Positions 18,448 to 28,589 of a stretch of 64,000 nucleotides of DNA are shown in pieces. Within the stretch, counting starts at the first letter, position 1. The number at the start of each line of letters is the position of its first letter. Source of the stretch: Peptostreptococcus faecalis (lineage in GTDB: Bacteria; Bacillota; Clostridia; Peptostreptococcales; Peptostreptococcaceae); the NCBI RefSeq assembly GCF_900240845.1, contig NZ_OERU01000001.1:641079-705078 (forward strand). The letters are read 5' to 3'. A model generated the notes under the pieces. That model had not been told where the DNA came from. It worked only from the letters and a program-made list of their open reading frames with translations, and did no database searches. The translations under genes and the position numbers were made by a program.

Positions 18448-21400
18448 ATGTATTTAAAAAAGTTAGAATTAAAGGGATTTAAATCCTTTCCGACAAAAAC
18501 TGACATATTATTTGAAGAAGGCGTAACGGCAGTAGTAGGACCAAATGGAAGTGGAAAGAGTAATATATCTGATGCAATAAGATGGGTATTAGGAGAGCAG
18601 AGTGTAAAAAGTCTGCGTGGCGAAAAAATGGAAGATGTCATTTTCTCTGGTACCGATACAAAAAAGCATATGAATTATTGCGAAGTATCTCTGACACTGG
18701 ACAATTCTCTATACGAAATAGATTGTGATTCGAATACCTTGGTGATAAAAAGAAGAGCATATAGAACAGGCGAATCAGAATTTTTTATAAATGGTAAGAG
18801 TTGTAGATTAAAAGATGTTAGAGAAATACTAATGGATACAGGAATAGGAAGAGATGGATATTCTGTTATTGAGCAGGGGAAAGTAGAAGATATTTTGAGT
18901 AGCAATCCTGCCAATAGAAGAAAAATATTTGATGTAGCTTGTGGTATTGCAAAATTTAGATACAAAAAAAATGAAGCAGAAAAAGATCTTAAAAAAAGTT
19001 CAGAAAATCTGGATAGAATAATAGATATATATTCTGAAATTGAAAACCAGATAAAGCCGTTGGAAAGACAGCAGAAAAAGGCTAAAAAATATATTAAACT
19101 AAGAGATGAATTGAAGAAAATAGAGATTAATGATTTTATTATTCAACATAATGATAGTGAAAATAAAATTGTAGATATAAAAACTCAGATTGAAAATATA
19201 TCAAAAGAAATGAATTTGACTGAAAATGAAAAAATAATTTTGGAAAAAGAGCTATCTTCATTGAGTGAAGAAGTGTTATCTATAGAAGAAATTATTGAAG
19301 ATCTTTCTGAAAATATAGTTGATATAAACAAAAATATAAGCGAAAACAAGAAAAACTTAGATGTATCACTTGAAAAGGTAAAAAGCAAGTTAAAAGAAAT
19401 AGAAATGAAAAAAGATGATATTATATCTTTTGAACAAAATATCGAATCATACAATTTAGAGCTTAAAAAAGTAAATATCAAAGCTAATGACAACTCATAC
19501 GAAATAGAAGACATAGAGAAGGAATTAGGAGAATTATTCAATCAAAAAAAAATAGCAGAAAATAATCTTGAAAACATAGAACATGACATTGAAAAAAGCC
19601 AAGGTCTATCAGGTGTAATTGCAGATAAGAAGTATTCTACTTCAAAAAATCTGGCAATTCTTCAAACTGATATAGTGAATATGGAGTCGAGATTAAATAC
19701 TTTAGATAAGCTTATACTAAACTATAATGAAGATCTGGTTAATACGGATGCTACTATAAGAGAAAATGAAGAAAGATATCTAAATGTAAATAAAAAAATT
19801 CATGAATATGAATCCAAATTAAATAATTTATCAGAAGAGTTTAAAAATATTGATAGTACTTTAAGAAGTAAGAAAGATGAATTACAGTCTTTAGCAAATA
19901 AAGAAAGTGAAATTAAAACAAAAAAATCTACATATATAGATATGCAAAATCATCATGATGGATTTAATCGAGGTGTAAGAGAAGTATTAAAATTAAAAAA
20001 AGCCGGTGTGTATGGCGCATTAGGTGAATTGATAAAAGTAGATAAAAAATATGAAAAAGCAGTAGAAGTAGCGCTAGGGGCGGCTATTCAAAATGTGGTG
20101 GTTAAAGATGAAAGTATCGCGAAAGAATTAATATCATACTTAAAAAAGAATAACCTAGGGAGAGTTACTTTTTTACCTCTATCATCTATGAAATCAAAAC
20201 GAAATGACTTTAATATAAATATATTAAAAGAATATGATGCAAAATTTGCTAGTGAAATTGTACAAATAGAAGATGCATATAAAAACTTAATTGAAAGTTT
20301 ATTAGGTAAGGTTATAGTTTTAGAAAATATAGATATTGCAGTAGAATTTGCAAACAAAACAAATCACAGGTATAAAATAGTTACTATAGAAGGAGATGTT
20401 CTAAATCCAGGAGGTTCTATGACTGGAGGAAGTATAAAAGGAAATTCCAATATTCTTTCAAGAAACAGAATAATAAACGAATTAGAATTAGAACTTAGAA
20501 ATAGTATAAATATAATACAAAGATATGAGTTGGAAATTCATGAAATTGAAAATAAGAAAAAGAATTTAAAATATGATAGAGATAAAATTATTTTAGAAAA
20601 ATCTGAATCTGAAAAGAAAGCTGTAGAAATTAGCACAGAACAGAAATTAATAAAAACAGAAAAGATAAGAAAGCAAGAAGAAATAAATAGATACCAACTT
20701 GAGAAAAAGGAATTAGACGAAAAAATAAATAGACTTAAAACAGATTCAGATCAAAATCAGAAAAATATTGAAGAATTGAATTCTGAAATTCAAGAAAATA
20801 CACAGTCTATTGAAAATCTTATATCCAATAAAAAAGAAATTAAAAATCAATTTGATGAAGCTAATAAAATTTATAACGAAAAAAATATTCAGTTAGCAAA
20901 AATAAAACAAAACTTTGAAAGTACAATAGTAGAAATTGAAAGAATAGAAAAAAGTATTACTGAACTACAATCTAAGATAAAAGAAATTCAAACACAAATA
21001 AATCAACGAGAATCAGAGATAAATTCTTTAGACTTAGAAATAGAAAATTTAAAAATTGAAATAAAAAATGATGAAAAACTACATGAAGAGAATCTTATAG
21101 AAGTATCTGATAAAAAAAATCAAAAAGATACATTGAAAGAAAAGCTTGATGAAAAAGGCAAAGAACTTAGACTTAGAGAAAGAGCTTATTCTGAAATTAA
21201 AGAAGAACTTTTTAAATTAGAGTCTAGGTTAGAAAGATATACAAGCACTAAAGATAATATTCTGTCTAATTTATTTGACAAATATGAATTAACTTTAGTA
21301 GATGCATATGAATTTAGAGATGAAACAATAAATATTGACTATAAGAAAATGGAATTTCTAAAAAAGGAAATTAAAGAGATAGGAAATGTCAATCTTGATT

Positions 21401-21996
21401 CAATAAAGGAATATGATGAAATTAAAGAAAGATATGAATACTATGGAAGCCAAAAAATGGATTTAGAAAATTCGATTATATCATTAAATAATCTTATTGA
21501 AGATCTTGTAGAAAATATGGAAAAGGAATTTATCCATAAATTCAGTAGTATCAATGAAAGCTTTAAGAAAATCTATGTCAATTTATTTGGAGGAGGAAGT
21601 GCAAATCTTAGTTTAGCAGACGAAAGTAATATATTGAATTGCGATATTGTAATAACAGCTCAGCCACCTGGTAAGAACATGAAAAATCTTTCTTTATTGT
21701 CGGGAGGAGAAAAAGCTCTTACAGCGATATGTATATTATTTGCAATTTTGACTTCTAAACCAACTCCGTTTTGTATACTTGATGAAATTGAAGCACCACT
21801 AGATGATGTAAATGTGTATAGATTTGGTGAATTTTTAAAAGAATTAAGTTCACAAACTCAATTTATAGCAGTTACTCATAGACGTGGAACTATGGAAGTT
21901 GCGGATTATATATATGGAGTAACTATGCAGGAAAAAGGGATTTCATCAGTAATTAGCTTAAAGCTTAATGAAGCCAAGGATATGGCAGAAGAATAA
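18448..21996 (+). CDS. smc: Chromosome segregation protein SMC
   Basis: This is the ATPase of bacterial condensin. From the chosen ATG it has 1182 residues. The Walker A motif GPNGSGKSNISDAIRWVLGE is near residue 32. Two long coiled coils rich in Glu, Lys, Ile and Asn flank a hinge around 520-650 that includes GGSMTGGSIKG. The C-terminal head carries LSGGEKALTAI (signature) and CILDEIEAPLDD (Walker B). An in-frame TTG at 18433 is rejected as start because the AAGGAG site lies between it and the ATG. Its partners scpA and scpB are at 54.1-55.5 kb of this window. Confidence 0.97.
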   Translation: MYLKKLELKGFKSFPTKTDILFEEGVTAVVGPNGSGKSNISDAIRWVLGEQSVKSLRGEKMEDVIFSGTDTKKHMNYCEVSLTLDNSLYEIDCDSNTLVIKRRAYRTGESEFFINGKSCRLKDVREILMDTGIGRDGYSVIEQGKVEDILSSNPANRRKIFDVACGIAKFRYKKNEAEKDLKKSSENLDRIIDIYSEIENQIKPLERQQKKAKKYIKLRDELKKIEINDFIIQHNDSENKIVDIKTQIENISKEMNLTENEKIILEKELSSLSEEVLSIEEIIEDLSENIVDINKNISENKKNLDVSLEKVKSKLKEIEMKKDDIISFEQNIESYNLELKKVNIKANDNSYEIEDIEKELGELFNQKKIAENNLENIEHDIEKSQGLSGVIADKKYSTSKNLAILQTDIVNMESRLNTLDKLILNYNEDLVNTDATIRENEERYLNVNKKIHEYESKLNNLSEEFKNIDSTLRSKKDELQSLANKESEIKTKKSTYIDMQNHHDGFNRGVREVLKLKKAGVYGALGELIKVDKKYEKAVEVALGAAIQNVVVKDESIAKELISYLKKNNLGRVTFLPLSSMKSKRNDFNINILKEYDAKFASEIVQIEDAYKNLIESLLGKVIVLENIDIAVEFANKTNHRYKIVTIEGDVLNPGGSMTGGSIKGNSNILSRNRIINELELELRNSINIIQRYELEIHEIENKKKNLKYDRDKIILEKSESEKKAVEISTEQKLIKTEKIRKQEEINRYQLEKKELDEKINRLKTDSDQNQKNIEELNSEIQENTQSIENLISNKKEIKNQFDEANKIYNEKNIQLAKIKQNFESTIVEIERIEKSITELQSKIKEIQTQINQRESEINSLDLEIENLKIEIKNDEKLHEENLIEVSDKKNQKDTLKEKLDEKGKELRLRERAYSEIKEELFKLESRLERYTSTKDNILSNLFDKYELTLVDAYEFRDETINIDYKKMEFLKKEIKEIGNVNLDSIKEYDEIKERYEYYGSQKMDLENSIISLNNLIEDLVENMEKEFIHKFSSINESFKKIYVNLFGGGSANLSLADESNILNCDIVITAQPPGKNMKNLSLLSGGEKALTAICILFAILTSKPTPFCILDEIEAPLDDVNVYRFGEFLKELSSQTQFIAVTHRRGTMEVADYIYGVTMQEKGISSVISLKLNEAKDMAEE

Positions 21997-22005
21997 GGAG
22001 GGCAT

Positions 22006-23277
22006 ATGTTTAAGTTTTGGAAAAAAACAGAAAAGGAAGATTCTGTAAATGAAGAATTTGTTAGTGAGGATGAGAAAGAATCACTGGCTGAAGAAGAACA
22101 AGAGCTAAATTCTAAAATAAAACAAGAAGAAAATCTTGATTTAGAAGATGCAAATCTTAGAATGGATACAGGAGAATCTGCTCCGAATGATTTAGAATCA
22201 GAAATGGAAGATCTAGAATTAAAAAGTAAAGCTGACGAAGATATAAATAATGAAAATATAGACACTGAAGAAGAGTTAAGCAATGAAAATTCAATGGAAA
22301 ACTTAGAAGAAACCGAAGAATTTGACACTGAGAACAACGGAAATGAAAAACCTGAAATAGAGAAAAAGAATATATTTTCTAGACTATTAGAGGGGCTTTC
22401 AAAAACAAAAGATAATATAACAGGAAGAATAGACTCGATTATTAAATCATATACAAAAATAGATGAAGATTTAATGGAAGAGTTAGAAGAAGTATTAATA
22501 ACTGCAGACGTAGGAATGAATACAACTATGTATATTGTAGATGAACTTAAAAACTTGATAAAGGAAAGAGGTATAAAAGATCCTTTAGAAGTTAGAAACC
22601 TTTTGAAAGAAGTAATAGAATCTATATTGAGTGAGAGCAGTAGCAAGATTGATATAGAGCCTGGTCCAGCTATAATTGTGATGGTAGGGGTAAATGGAGT
22701 TGGAAAAACTACTACAATAGGAAAGCTTGCAAAGAGATATAAAGATGATGGTAAAAAAGTCGTGCTAGCAGCAGCAGATACTTTTAGAGCTGCAGCTACT
22801 GAACAATTAGATATTTGGGCAAAAAGAGTAAATGTTGATATTATAAAACATCATGAAGGTGCTGACCCTGGAGCGGTTATTTTCGATGCAATCAGTGCTT
22901 CAAAAGCTAGAAAAGCGGATGTATTAATTTGTGATACTGCTGGTAGGCTCCATAATAAGTCAAATTTAATGAATGAGTTAGGTAAAATATTTAAAATTAT
23001 TGATAGAGAATACCCAGAGGCAAAAAGAGAAGTTTTACTGGTAGTAGATGCAACCACAGGTCAAAATGCTGTAAGTCAAGCAAAGACATTTAAAGAAGTC
23101 GCTAATATAACGGGAATAGTGCTTACAAAGCTAGATGGAACTGCAAAAGGTGGAGTAGTATTAGCCGTTAAATCAGAGGTAGATGTCCCGGTAAAATTAA
23201 TTGGGGTAGGAGAGAGAGTCGAGGATTTACAAGATTTTGATGCACAAGCATTTACTGAAGCCATATTTAGTGAATAG
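22006..23277 (+). CDS. ftsY: Signal recognition particle receptor FtsY
   Basis: FtsY is the membrane-associated GTPase that receives SRP-ribosome complexes. The 423 residues comprise a strongly acidic N-terminal A region of about 120 residues and an NG domain. G1 is GVNGVGKTTTIGKLA, the DTFRAAATEQL insertion follows, G3 is DTAGRLHNKSNLM, and G4 is TKLDGTAKGG. It starts 9 bases after the smc stop with an AAGGAGGG site overlapping that junction, so it is in the same operon. Confidence 0.98.
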   Translation: MFKFWKKTEKEDSVNEEFVSEDEKESLAEEEQELNSKIKQEENLDLEDANLRMDTGESAPNDLESEMEDLELKSKADEDINNENIDTEEELSNENSMENLEETEEFDTENNGNEKPEIEKKNIFSRLLEGLSKTKDNITGRIDSIIKSYTKIDEDLMEELEEVLITADVGMNTTMYIVDELKNLIKERGIKDPLEVRNLLKEVIESILSESSSKIDIEPGPAIIVMVGVNGVGKTTTIGKLAKRYKDDGKKVVLAAADTFRAAATEQLDIWAKRVNVDIIKHHEGADPGAVIFDAISASKARKADVLICDTAGRLHNKSNLMNELGKIFKIIDREYPEAKREVLLVVDATTGQNAVSQAKTFKEVANITGIVLTKLDGTAKGGVVLAVKSEVDVPVKLIGVGERVEDLQDFDAQAFTEAIFSE

Positions 23278-23325
23278 AAAAGTTAATATAAAGATAATAT
23301 TTTAATTAAAATTTCTTATATAAAC

Positions 23326-23357
23326 TTGACAATTTCAATATTATAGGTTAATATAAT
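23326..23357 (+). promoter_or_regulatory. Promoter of the ylxM-ffh operon
   Basis: TTGACA at 23326-23331 is followed after 17 bases by TAATAT, overlapping TATAAT at 23352-23357. It lies about 45 bases before ylxM. Confidence 0.65.
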
Positions 23358-23397
23358 TCTTGTGTAAAGTTAAACACCCTTACAGAGAGGAGTAACT

Positions 23398-23757
23398 ATG
23401 GATATAGAAAAGATGGTACAAATAGAAATATTATATTCACAGTATGCCTCATTGCTGACACCTAAGCAAAGAGAAATAGTGTCTATGTATTATGAAGAAG
23501 ACTACTCACTAGGTGAAATAAGTCAGATATTAAATATTTCAAGACAGAGTGTTTATGATAGTTTAAAGAGATCTGAAAACTCTTTAAAAGAATATGAATC
23601 AAAGCTTGGAATCGTTGAAAAATTTAAAAATATTGAAAACATTGTGGACAAACTAGCTGAAAAACTTGAAGAGTTATCTGTGTACTTTGATAAAGATGAT
23701 GCTGAAAACTCAACTCAGCTTAAAGTATTAATAGAAGAAATCAGGGAGTTGATATAA
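23398..23757 (+). CDS. ylxM: YlxM/p13-family helix-turn-helix protein
   Basis: The 119-residue protein resembles a sigma-factor region 4. LLTPKQREIVSMYYEEDYSL and GEISQILNISRQSVYDSLKR form the helix-turn-helix, and a charged coiled helix follows. The family is encoded next to ffh in most Firmicutes and is implicated in modulating SRP. The position, one base overlapping ffh, fits. Direct DNA binding is not established. Confidence 0.93.
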   Translation: MDIEKMVQIEILYSQYASLLTPKQREIVSMYYEEDYSLGEISQILNISRQSVYDSLKRSENSLKEYESKLGIVEKFKNIENIVDKLAEKLEELSVYFDKDDAENSTQLKVLIEEIRELI

Positions 23758-25115
23758 TGATTTTTGAAGGATTGTCAGATAAATTACAAGATGCATTTGG
23801 TAAATTAAAGTCTAAGGGCAGATTGACTGAAGCAGATGTTAAAAATGCAATGAGAGAAGTAAAAATGGCGCTTCTTGAAGCTGATGTTAACTATAAAGTT
23901 GTAAAAGATTTTGTTAAAAAAATTCAAGAACGTTCTGTTGGAGAAGACGTAATGAAGAGCCTTACTCCAGCACAAACTGTAATAAAAATAGTAAATGAAG
24001 AGCTTACATCTCTTATGGGTGATGTTCAAAGCAATATTACATATGCTAGTCAACCACCTACAGTAATAATGATGGTAGGGCTTCAAGGTGCAGGTAAAAC
24101 CACAACTTCAGGTAAATTAGGAGGATATCTAAAAAAACAAGGTAAATCTCCGTTATTAGTTGCATGTGACGTATATAGACCAGCAGCTATAAAGCAGTTG
24201 CAAGTTGTAGGCGAAAAGCTAGATATACCGGTATTTTCAATGGGAGATTCTGAATCTCCAGTAAATATAGCGAAAGCTTCTATAGAACATGCGAAGAAAA
24301 ATTCTAATGATTTGGTGATTATAGATACAGCTGGTAGACTTCATGTAGATGAAATATTGATGCAAGAATTGAAAGATATAAGGTCTGAAGTTAGACCTCA
24401 AGAAATTTTGTTGGTTGTAGACTCTATGACAGGACAAGATGCTGTCAATGTATCGGAGAGCTTTAATGAAGCATTAGGTATAGACGGGGTAGTTCTTACA
24501 AAACTTGACGGTGATACACGAGGCGGAGCAGCACTTTCTATAAGAGCAGTCACTAAAAAGCCTATAAAATTTATAGGTATAGGAGAAAAATTAGATAATA
24601 TTGAACCTTTTTATCCAGATAGGATGGCATCTAGAATTTTAGGTATGGGTGATGTATTGAGTCTAATAGAAAAAGCTCAAGATAGCATAGATATGGAAAA
24701 AGCAAAAGAGCTTGAAAAGAAAATGCGAAAAAATGAAATGGATTTTGAAGATTTTCTAACTCAGCTAGAGCAAGTTCAAAACTTAGGTCCACTTGATAAA
24801 ATAATGGATATGGTACCTGGTATGGGTGATATAAAGTCCAAAATAGGAGATATAGACAAGAGTGGAAAAGAGTTAAATCGTAATAAAGCTATAATACAAT
24901 CTATGACTCTTCAAGAACGAAGAAATCCGCAACTTTTAAATGGATCTAGAAAAAAGAGAATCGCAAAAGGAAGTGGAACGAGCGTTCAAGACGTAAATAA
25001 ACTTATTAAACAGTTTAATGAGATGAAGAAAATGATGAAGATGTTTCAATCGGGTAACATGATGGGGAAAATGAAAAAAGGCGGTTTTCCAAAATTGCCA
25101 AAGCTTCCTTTCTAA
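23757..25115 (+). CDS. ffh: Signal recognition particle protein Ffh
   Basis: Ffh is the GTPase subunit of SRP that binds 4.5S RNA and signal peptides. The 452 residues include an N domain, G1 GLQGAGKTTTSGKLGG, G3 DTAGRLHVDEILM, G4 TKLDGDTRGG, and a C-terminal methionine-rich M domain with MVPGMGDIKSK and MMKMFQSGNMMGKMKKGG. Its start overlaps the ylxM stop by one base. The SRP RNA gene is not in this window. Confidence 0.98.
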   Translation: MIFEGLSDKLQDAFGKLKSKGRLTEADVKNAMREVKMALLEADVNYKVVKDFVKKIQERSVGEDVMKSLTPAQTVIKIVNEELTSLMGDVQSNITYASQPPTVIMMVGLQGAGKTTTSGKLGGYLKKQGKSPLLVACDVYRPAAIKQLQVVGEKLDIPVFSMGDSESPVNIAKASIEHAKKNSNDLVIIDTAGRLHVDEILMQELKDIRSEVRPQEILLVVDSMTGQDAVNVSESFNEALGIDGVVLTKLDGDTRGGAALSIRAVTKKPIKFIGIGEKLDNIEPFYPDRMASRILGMGDVLSLIEKAQDSIDMEKAKELEKKMRKNEMDFEDFLTQLEQVQNLGPLDKIMDMVPGMGDIKSKIGDIDKSGKELNRNKAIIQSMTLQERRNPQLLNGSRKKRIAKGSGTSVQDVNKLIKQFNEMKKMMKMFQSGNMMGKMKKGGFPKLPKLPF

Positions 25116-25201
25116 CGATTGAATCAAAATTAGTTAACAATTTCCTAAATAATAAAATGGGGATTTAATAAATATAAAAATATTTTTGGAGGTAACAAAT
25201 A

Positions 25202-25474
25202 ATGGCAGTTAAAATAAGATTAAGAAGAATGGGTGCACACAAGAAACCTTTTTACAGAGTAATAGTAGCAGATGCTAGATCACCAAGAAACGGTAGATTT
25301 ATTGAAGAAATCGGATACTACAATCCACTTACTGAACCAAAGCAAGTAAAGATTGATGAAGAAAAAGCTCTTAAGTGGTTAGCTACAGGTGCACAGCCAA
25401 CAGAAGTAGTTAAGAAGTTATTCGCTTCAAACGGAATCATTGAAAAATTTGAAGCTGTAAAAGAATCTAAGTAA
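25202..25474 (+). CDS. rpsP: 30S ribosomal protein S16
   Basis: The 90-residue basic protein starts [19 protein letters not shown] and contains [12 protein letters not shown], as expected for S16. A GGAGG site precedes it. It lies in the standard ffh-rpsP-khpA-rimM-trmD order. Confidence 0.98.
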   Translation: MAVKIRLRRMGAHKKPFYRVIVADARSPRNGRFIEEIGYYNPLTEPKQVKIDEEKALKWLATGAQPTEVVKKLFASNGIIEKFEAVKESK

Positions 25475-25495
25475 TCTTCTTTAGGAGATGATGAT

Positions 25496-25729
25496 ATGAA
25501 GGACCTAGTAGAGGGTATAGCTAAAGCTCTTGTTGACCATCCAGACAAAGTTGAAGTAGAAGAGATTGTCGATGGTAAAGATATTTTGCTTAAACTCAAA
25601 GTAGCTGATACAGAAATGGGAAAAGTTATCGGTAAAAAAGGTAGAATAGCAAAATCTATAAGAACAGTATTAAAATCAGTTTCTAACAAGAATAAAGTAA
25701 ATGTAAGTTTAGAAATAGTTGAGGATTAG
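25496..25729 (+). CDS. khpA: KH-domain RNA-binding protein KhpA (YlqC)
   Basis: The 77-residue protein is essentially one KH domain with the nucleic-acid-binding loop GKVIGKKGRIAKSI. KhpA pairs with KhpB/Jag in many Firmicutes and binds structured RNA. That partner is not in this window. It follows rpsP by 21 bases with a GGAG-type site. Its stop codon is inside a terminator hairpin. Confidence 0.95.
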   Translation: MKDLVEGIAKALVDHPDKVEVEEIVDGKDILLKLKVADTEMGKVIGKKGRIAKSIRTVLKSVSNKNKVNVSLEIVED

Positions 25730-25750
25730 GCTTTGCCTAATCCTCTTATT
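25721..25750 (+). terminator. Hairpin overlapping the end of khpA
   Basis: GAGGATTAGGC pairs perfectly with GCCTAATCCTC around a 3-base loop and contains the khpA stop codon. The following TTATTTAT is only a weak U-tract, so it probably gives partial termination or a processing/stability barrier before rimM. Confidence 0.7.
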
Positions 25751-25843
25751 TATGGTAAATTTATAGTGAAGAAATATATTAATAATAGTAAAAAATTTAT
25801 AATCTATATAAAAAAAGAATTTACATATACAGAAAGGAATAAA

Positions 25844-26362
25844 ATGGAAAAAAAACTGGAATATTTTAGGATTGGAAAAATAGTAAAAACAAGAGGCTTA
25901 AAGGGCGAGCTAAAAATCTATTCACATACAGATAATATGGATCGATTTAGAGAGTTGGATTGTTTTTACATAGGAGAGGACAGAGATACAAAGTATTATG
26001 TTGAAAAATCTAATATCATAAGCGGCAATATGGCGACGATAAAAATGAAAGGATTTGATACGATAGAGTCTGTTCAAGGATTTATACAAAAATTCATATA
26101 TGTTGATAGAGGTCAAAGCTATGAATTAGATGAAGATGAAATGTTTATATCGGATATGTTAGGGATGAGTGTAGAAACTGAATCTGGAGAAAAAATAGGA
26201 ACTTTGGTAGATGTTTTGCAGTATTCTGCAAATGATGTTTACGTTGTAAAATCTGAAAGCTCTAAGGAATATTTAATTCCAGCGACATATAGTATTGTTC
26301 CTGTAATTGATAAAGATAAAAACTTAATAATAGTAAAACCAATTCCAGGGTTGTTAGACTAA
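25844..26362 (+). CDS. rimM: Ribosome maturation factor RimM
   Basis: RimM assists 30S head assembly by binding S19. From the ATG after GAAAGGA the protein is 172 residues, the normal length; the frame is open back to 25733, but that stretch is not family-like and includes the hairpin region. It contains the opening FRIGKIVKTRGLKGELKI and the PRC-barrel segment DMLGMSVETESGEKIGTL with the end VKPIPGLLD. The stop overlaps trmD by one base. Confidence 0.96.
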   Translation: MEKKLEYFRIGKIVKTRGLKGELKIYSHTDNMDRFRELDCFYIGEDRDTKYYVEKSNIISGNMATIKMKGFDTIESVQGFIQKFIYVDRGQSYELDEDEMFISDMLGMSVETESGEKIGTLVDVLQYSANDVYVVKSESSKEYLIPATYSIVPVIDKDKNLIIVKPIPGLLD

Positions 26363-27060
26363 TGAGAGTTAGTGTAATGACACTCTTTCCGGATATTATA
26401 AAGTCATATTTAGGAGAGAGTATAATGAAAAGAGCAATTGAAAATGGAATACTTGAAGTAGATGTGTATAATATAAGAGATTTTACAGAAAACAAGCATA
26501 AAAAAGTAGATGACTATCCTTATGGAGGTGGAGCAGGTATGGTAATGACACCTCAACCAATCTACTCAACATATAAGCATATTATCGAAAAAAATAATAT
26601 AAAAGACCCAAGGGTTATATATTTATCGCCTAAAGGAAGTGTTTTTAATCAATCAAAAGCTAAAGAGTTGTCTTTAAGTGAAGATATTATATTGTTATGT
26701 GGCCATTATGAAGGAATAGATGAGAGAATAATTGATATGATAGTCACAGATGAAATATCTATAGGTGACTATGTACTAACTGGAGGAGAGTTGCCTGCAC
26801 TTGTACTTATCGACTCTATATCAAGATTGATTCCCGGTGTTTTAAATAAAACAGAAAGCTTTGAAGATGAAACTTTTGAAAATAATCTTTTGGAATATCC
26901 TCAGTATACTAGACCTAGAGTATTTGAAGATAGAGAAGTACCAGAGGTTATTTTATCGGGGCATCATAAAAACGTAGAAAAGTGGCGTATAGAAAAATCA
27001 GAAAAACTTACGAAAATTAGAAGACCAGATTTATGGAAAAAATATAAAGAAAATAAATAG
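26362..27060 (+). CDS. trmD: tRNA (guanine37-N1)-methyltransferase
   Basis: TrmD methylates G37 of tRNAs reading CUN, CCN and CGG, preventing frameshifts. The 232 residues include the opening VMTLFPDII, DDYPYGGGAGMVM, and the trefoil-knot SAM site ICLCGHYEGIDER-like segment (here LLCGHYEGIDERI) followed by EISIGDYVLTGGELPALV. Translation is coupled to rimM. The stop codon lies inside a terminator, so the operon ends here rather than running into rplS as in most relatives. Confidence 0.98.
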   Translation: MRVSVMTLFPDIIKSYLGESIMKRAIENGILEVDVYNIRDFTENKHKKVDDYPYGGGAGMVMTPQPIYSTYKHIIEKNNIKDPRVIYLSPKGSVFNQSKAKELSLSEDIILLCGHYEGIDERIIDMIVTDEISIGDYVLTGGELPALVLIDSISRLIPGVLNKTESFEDETFENNLLEYPQYTRPRVFEDREVPEVILSGHHKNVEKWRIEKSEKLTKIRRPDLWKKYKENK

Positions 27061-27090
27061 TGCTTGGCTAATATTAGCCAAGCACTATTT
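27058..27090. terminator. Bidirectional terminator between trmD and tyrS
   Basis: TAGTGCTTGGCTAA pairs with TTAGCCAAGCACTA with almost no loop. The trmD stop codon is its first three bases. T-rich sequence follows on the plus strand. Confidence 0.8.
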
Positions 27091-27114
27091 ATTTTAAGTT
27101 ATATTCGAATGTTA

Positions 27115-28338
27115 TTATTTTGAAGTTACCTTCAAGTATGTTTTCTTTCCTTTTCTGATTACTATTCCATCTTTAAGTGATTCGCCAGTAATTTCAAGTG
27201 AAAGGTCGTTAATGTTTTCGTTGTCAATATATAGTCCACCTTGTTGTATTACCCTTCTAGCTTCACTTCTTGAAGGAGTTAAACCAGATTCAACCATAAG
27301 GCTAATAACGTCAATTTTTCCATCAACTAATTTATCAGAATCGATCTGAGCTGTTGGTATATTAGAATCATCTGCTCCGTCAGAAAATAATGCTAGTGAG
27401 GCTTCTCTTGCCTTTTCTGCATTTTCTGAACCGTGAACTAATGTAGTCAGCTCTAATGCTAGTATTTCTTTAGCTTTATTTAACTCAGCTCCTTGCCAAG
27501 TACTCATTTTTTCTATTTCATCTAACGGAATAAAAGTCAGCATCTTAATACACTTTAAAACATCATCGTCTGCTATATTTCTCCAGTATTGGTAAAATTC
27601 AAAAGGAGAAGTTTTATTTGGATCTAGCCAAACTGCACCATTTGCTGTTTTACCCATTTTATTTCCTTCTGAGTTAAGAAGTAGTGTGATAGTCATTGCG
27701 TAGGCATCTTTACCTAATTTTTTTCTAATTAGTTCAGTTCCTCCTAACATATTTGACCATTGATCATTTCCGCCAAACTGCATATTACAATTATAGTTTT
27801 TGTATAGGTGATAGAAGTCGTATGATTGCATTATCATGTAGTTAAATTCAAGGAAAGATAGGCCTTTTTCATATCTTTGTTTGTAGCATTCAGCTCTTAG
27901 CATATTATTTACTGAAAAATAAGGTCCAACCTCTCTTAGCATTTCTACATAATTTAAGTCTAGTAGCCAATCTGCATTATTTACCATTATGGCTTTTCCT
28001 TCTCCAAATTCGATAAATCTGGACATTTGAACTTTAAACTTTTCACAGTTGTGCTGTATTGTTTCAGGAGTCATCATATTACGCATATCTGTACGACCTG
28101 ATGGATCTCCTACATAACCAGTTCCTCCACCAACAAGTACCACTGGCGTATTTCCAGCTTCCTGAAGTCTTTTCATAAGGCAAAGTGCCATAAAGTGACC
28201 TACATGAAGTGAGTCAGCAGTAGGGTCGAAACCGATATAAAAAGTAGCCTTCCCTTCGTTTAATAGTTCTTTAATTTCTTCTTCGTCTGTAACTTGTGCG
28301 ATTAATCCACGTGCGACAAGTTCTTCGTAAATTCCCAT
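27115..28338 (-). CDS. tyrS: Tyrosyl-tRNA synthetase
   Basis: This class I synthetase charges tRNA-Tyr. The 407 residues include HVGHFMALCLMKR as the HIGH element, the QFGGNDQWSNML tyrosine pocket, GNKMGKTANGAVW as the KMSKS-type loop, and a C-terminal S4 RNA-binding domain (about 340-400). The upstream 110 bases show no T-box (no GGTACCGCG-type element), unlike alaS in this window. It is inverted between trmD and rplS, where most relatives have no gene. Confidence 0.97.
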   Translation of the reverse strand: MGIYEELVARGLIAQVTDEEEIKELLNEGKATFYIGFDPTADSLHVGHFMALCLMKRLQEAGNTPVVLVGGGTGYVGDPSGRTDMRNMMTPETIQHNCEKFKVQMSRFIEFGEGKAIMVNNADWLLDLNYVEMLREVGPYFSVNNMLRAECYKQRYEKGLSFLEFNYMIMQSYDFYHLYKNYNCNMQFGGNDQWSNMLGGTELIRKKLGKDAYAMTITLLLNSEGNKMGKTANGAVWLDPNKTSPFEFYQYWRNIADDDVLKCIKMLTFIPLDEIEKMSTWQGAELNKAKEILALELTTLVHGSENAEKAREASLALFSDGADDSNIPTAQIDSDKLVDGKIDVISLMVESGLTPSRSEARRVIQQGGLYIDNENINDLSLEITGESLKDGIVIRKGKKTYLKVTSK

Positions 28339-28547
28339 TTCTACACCTCTTTCAATACAAAAAAATTATAAACATTTTCTACCTTATTGATATAAAATAA
28401 TAAACACAATTTATTATAAAAAAAAAACATTAATGCGCGGAAGCAAATGTTTATATTAGTCCTTATTATACACTAGATGAGTTATATTGTAAAGAAAAAA
28501 AACGGTTTTTTAAAGAAGAATTATCATATTAAAATCATTTAAAACAC

Positions 28548-28576
28548 TTGACATAGCAGCAATATAAGTGTATACT
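28548..28576 (+). promoter_or_regulatory. Promoter of rplS
   Basis: TTGACA at 28548-28553 and TATACT at 28571-28576 are separated by exactly 17 bases. The segment 28339-28547, between tyrS and this promoter, is AT-rich and shows nothing else clear. Confidence 0.87.
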
Positions 28577-28589
28577 AGAGAAGTTATTT

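Noticed and set aside
21906-22646. 246-residue Ser-rich frame opposite ftsY
   Set aside because: It is the mirror of the acidic Glu-rich FtsY N-terminus and not a gene.
28339-28500. T-box for tyrS
   Set aside because: No AGGGTGGTACCGCG-like element or terminator is present on the minus strand.
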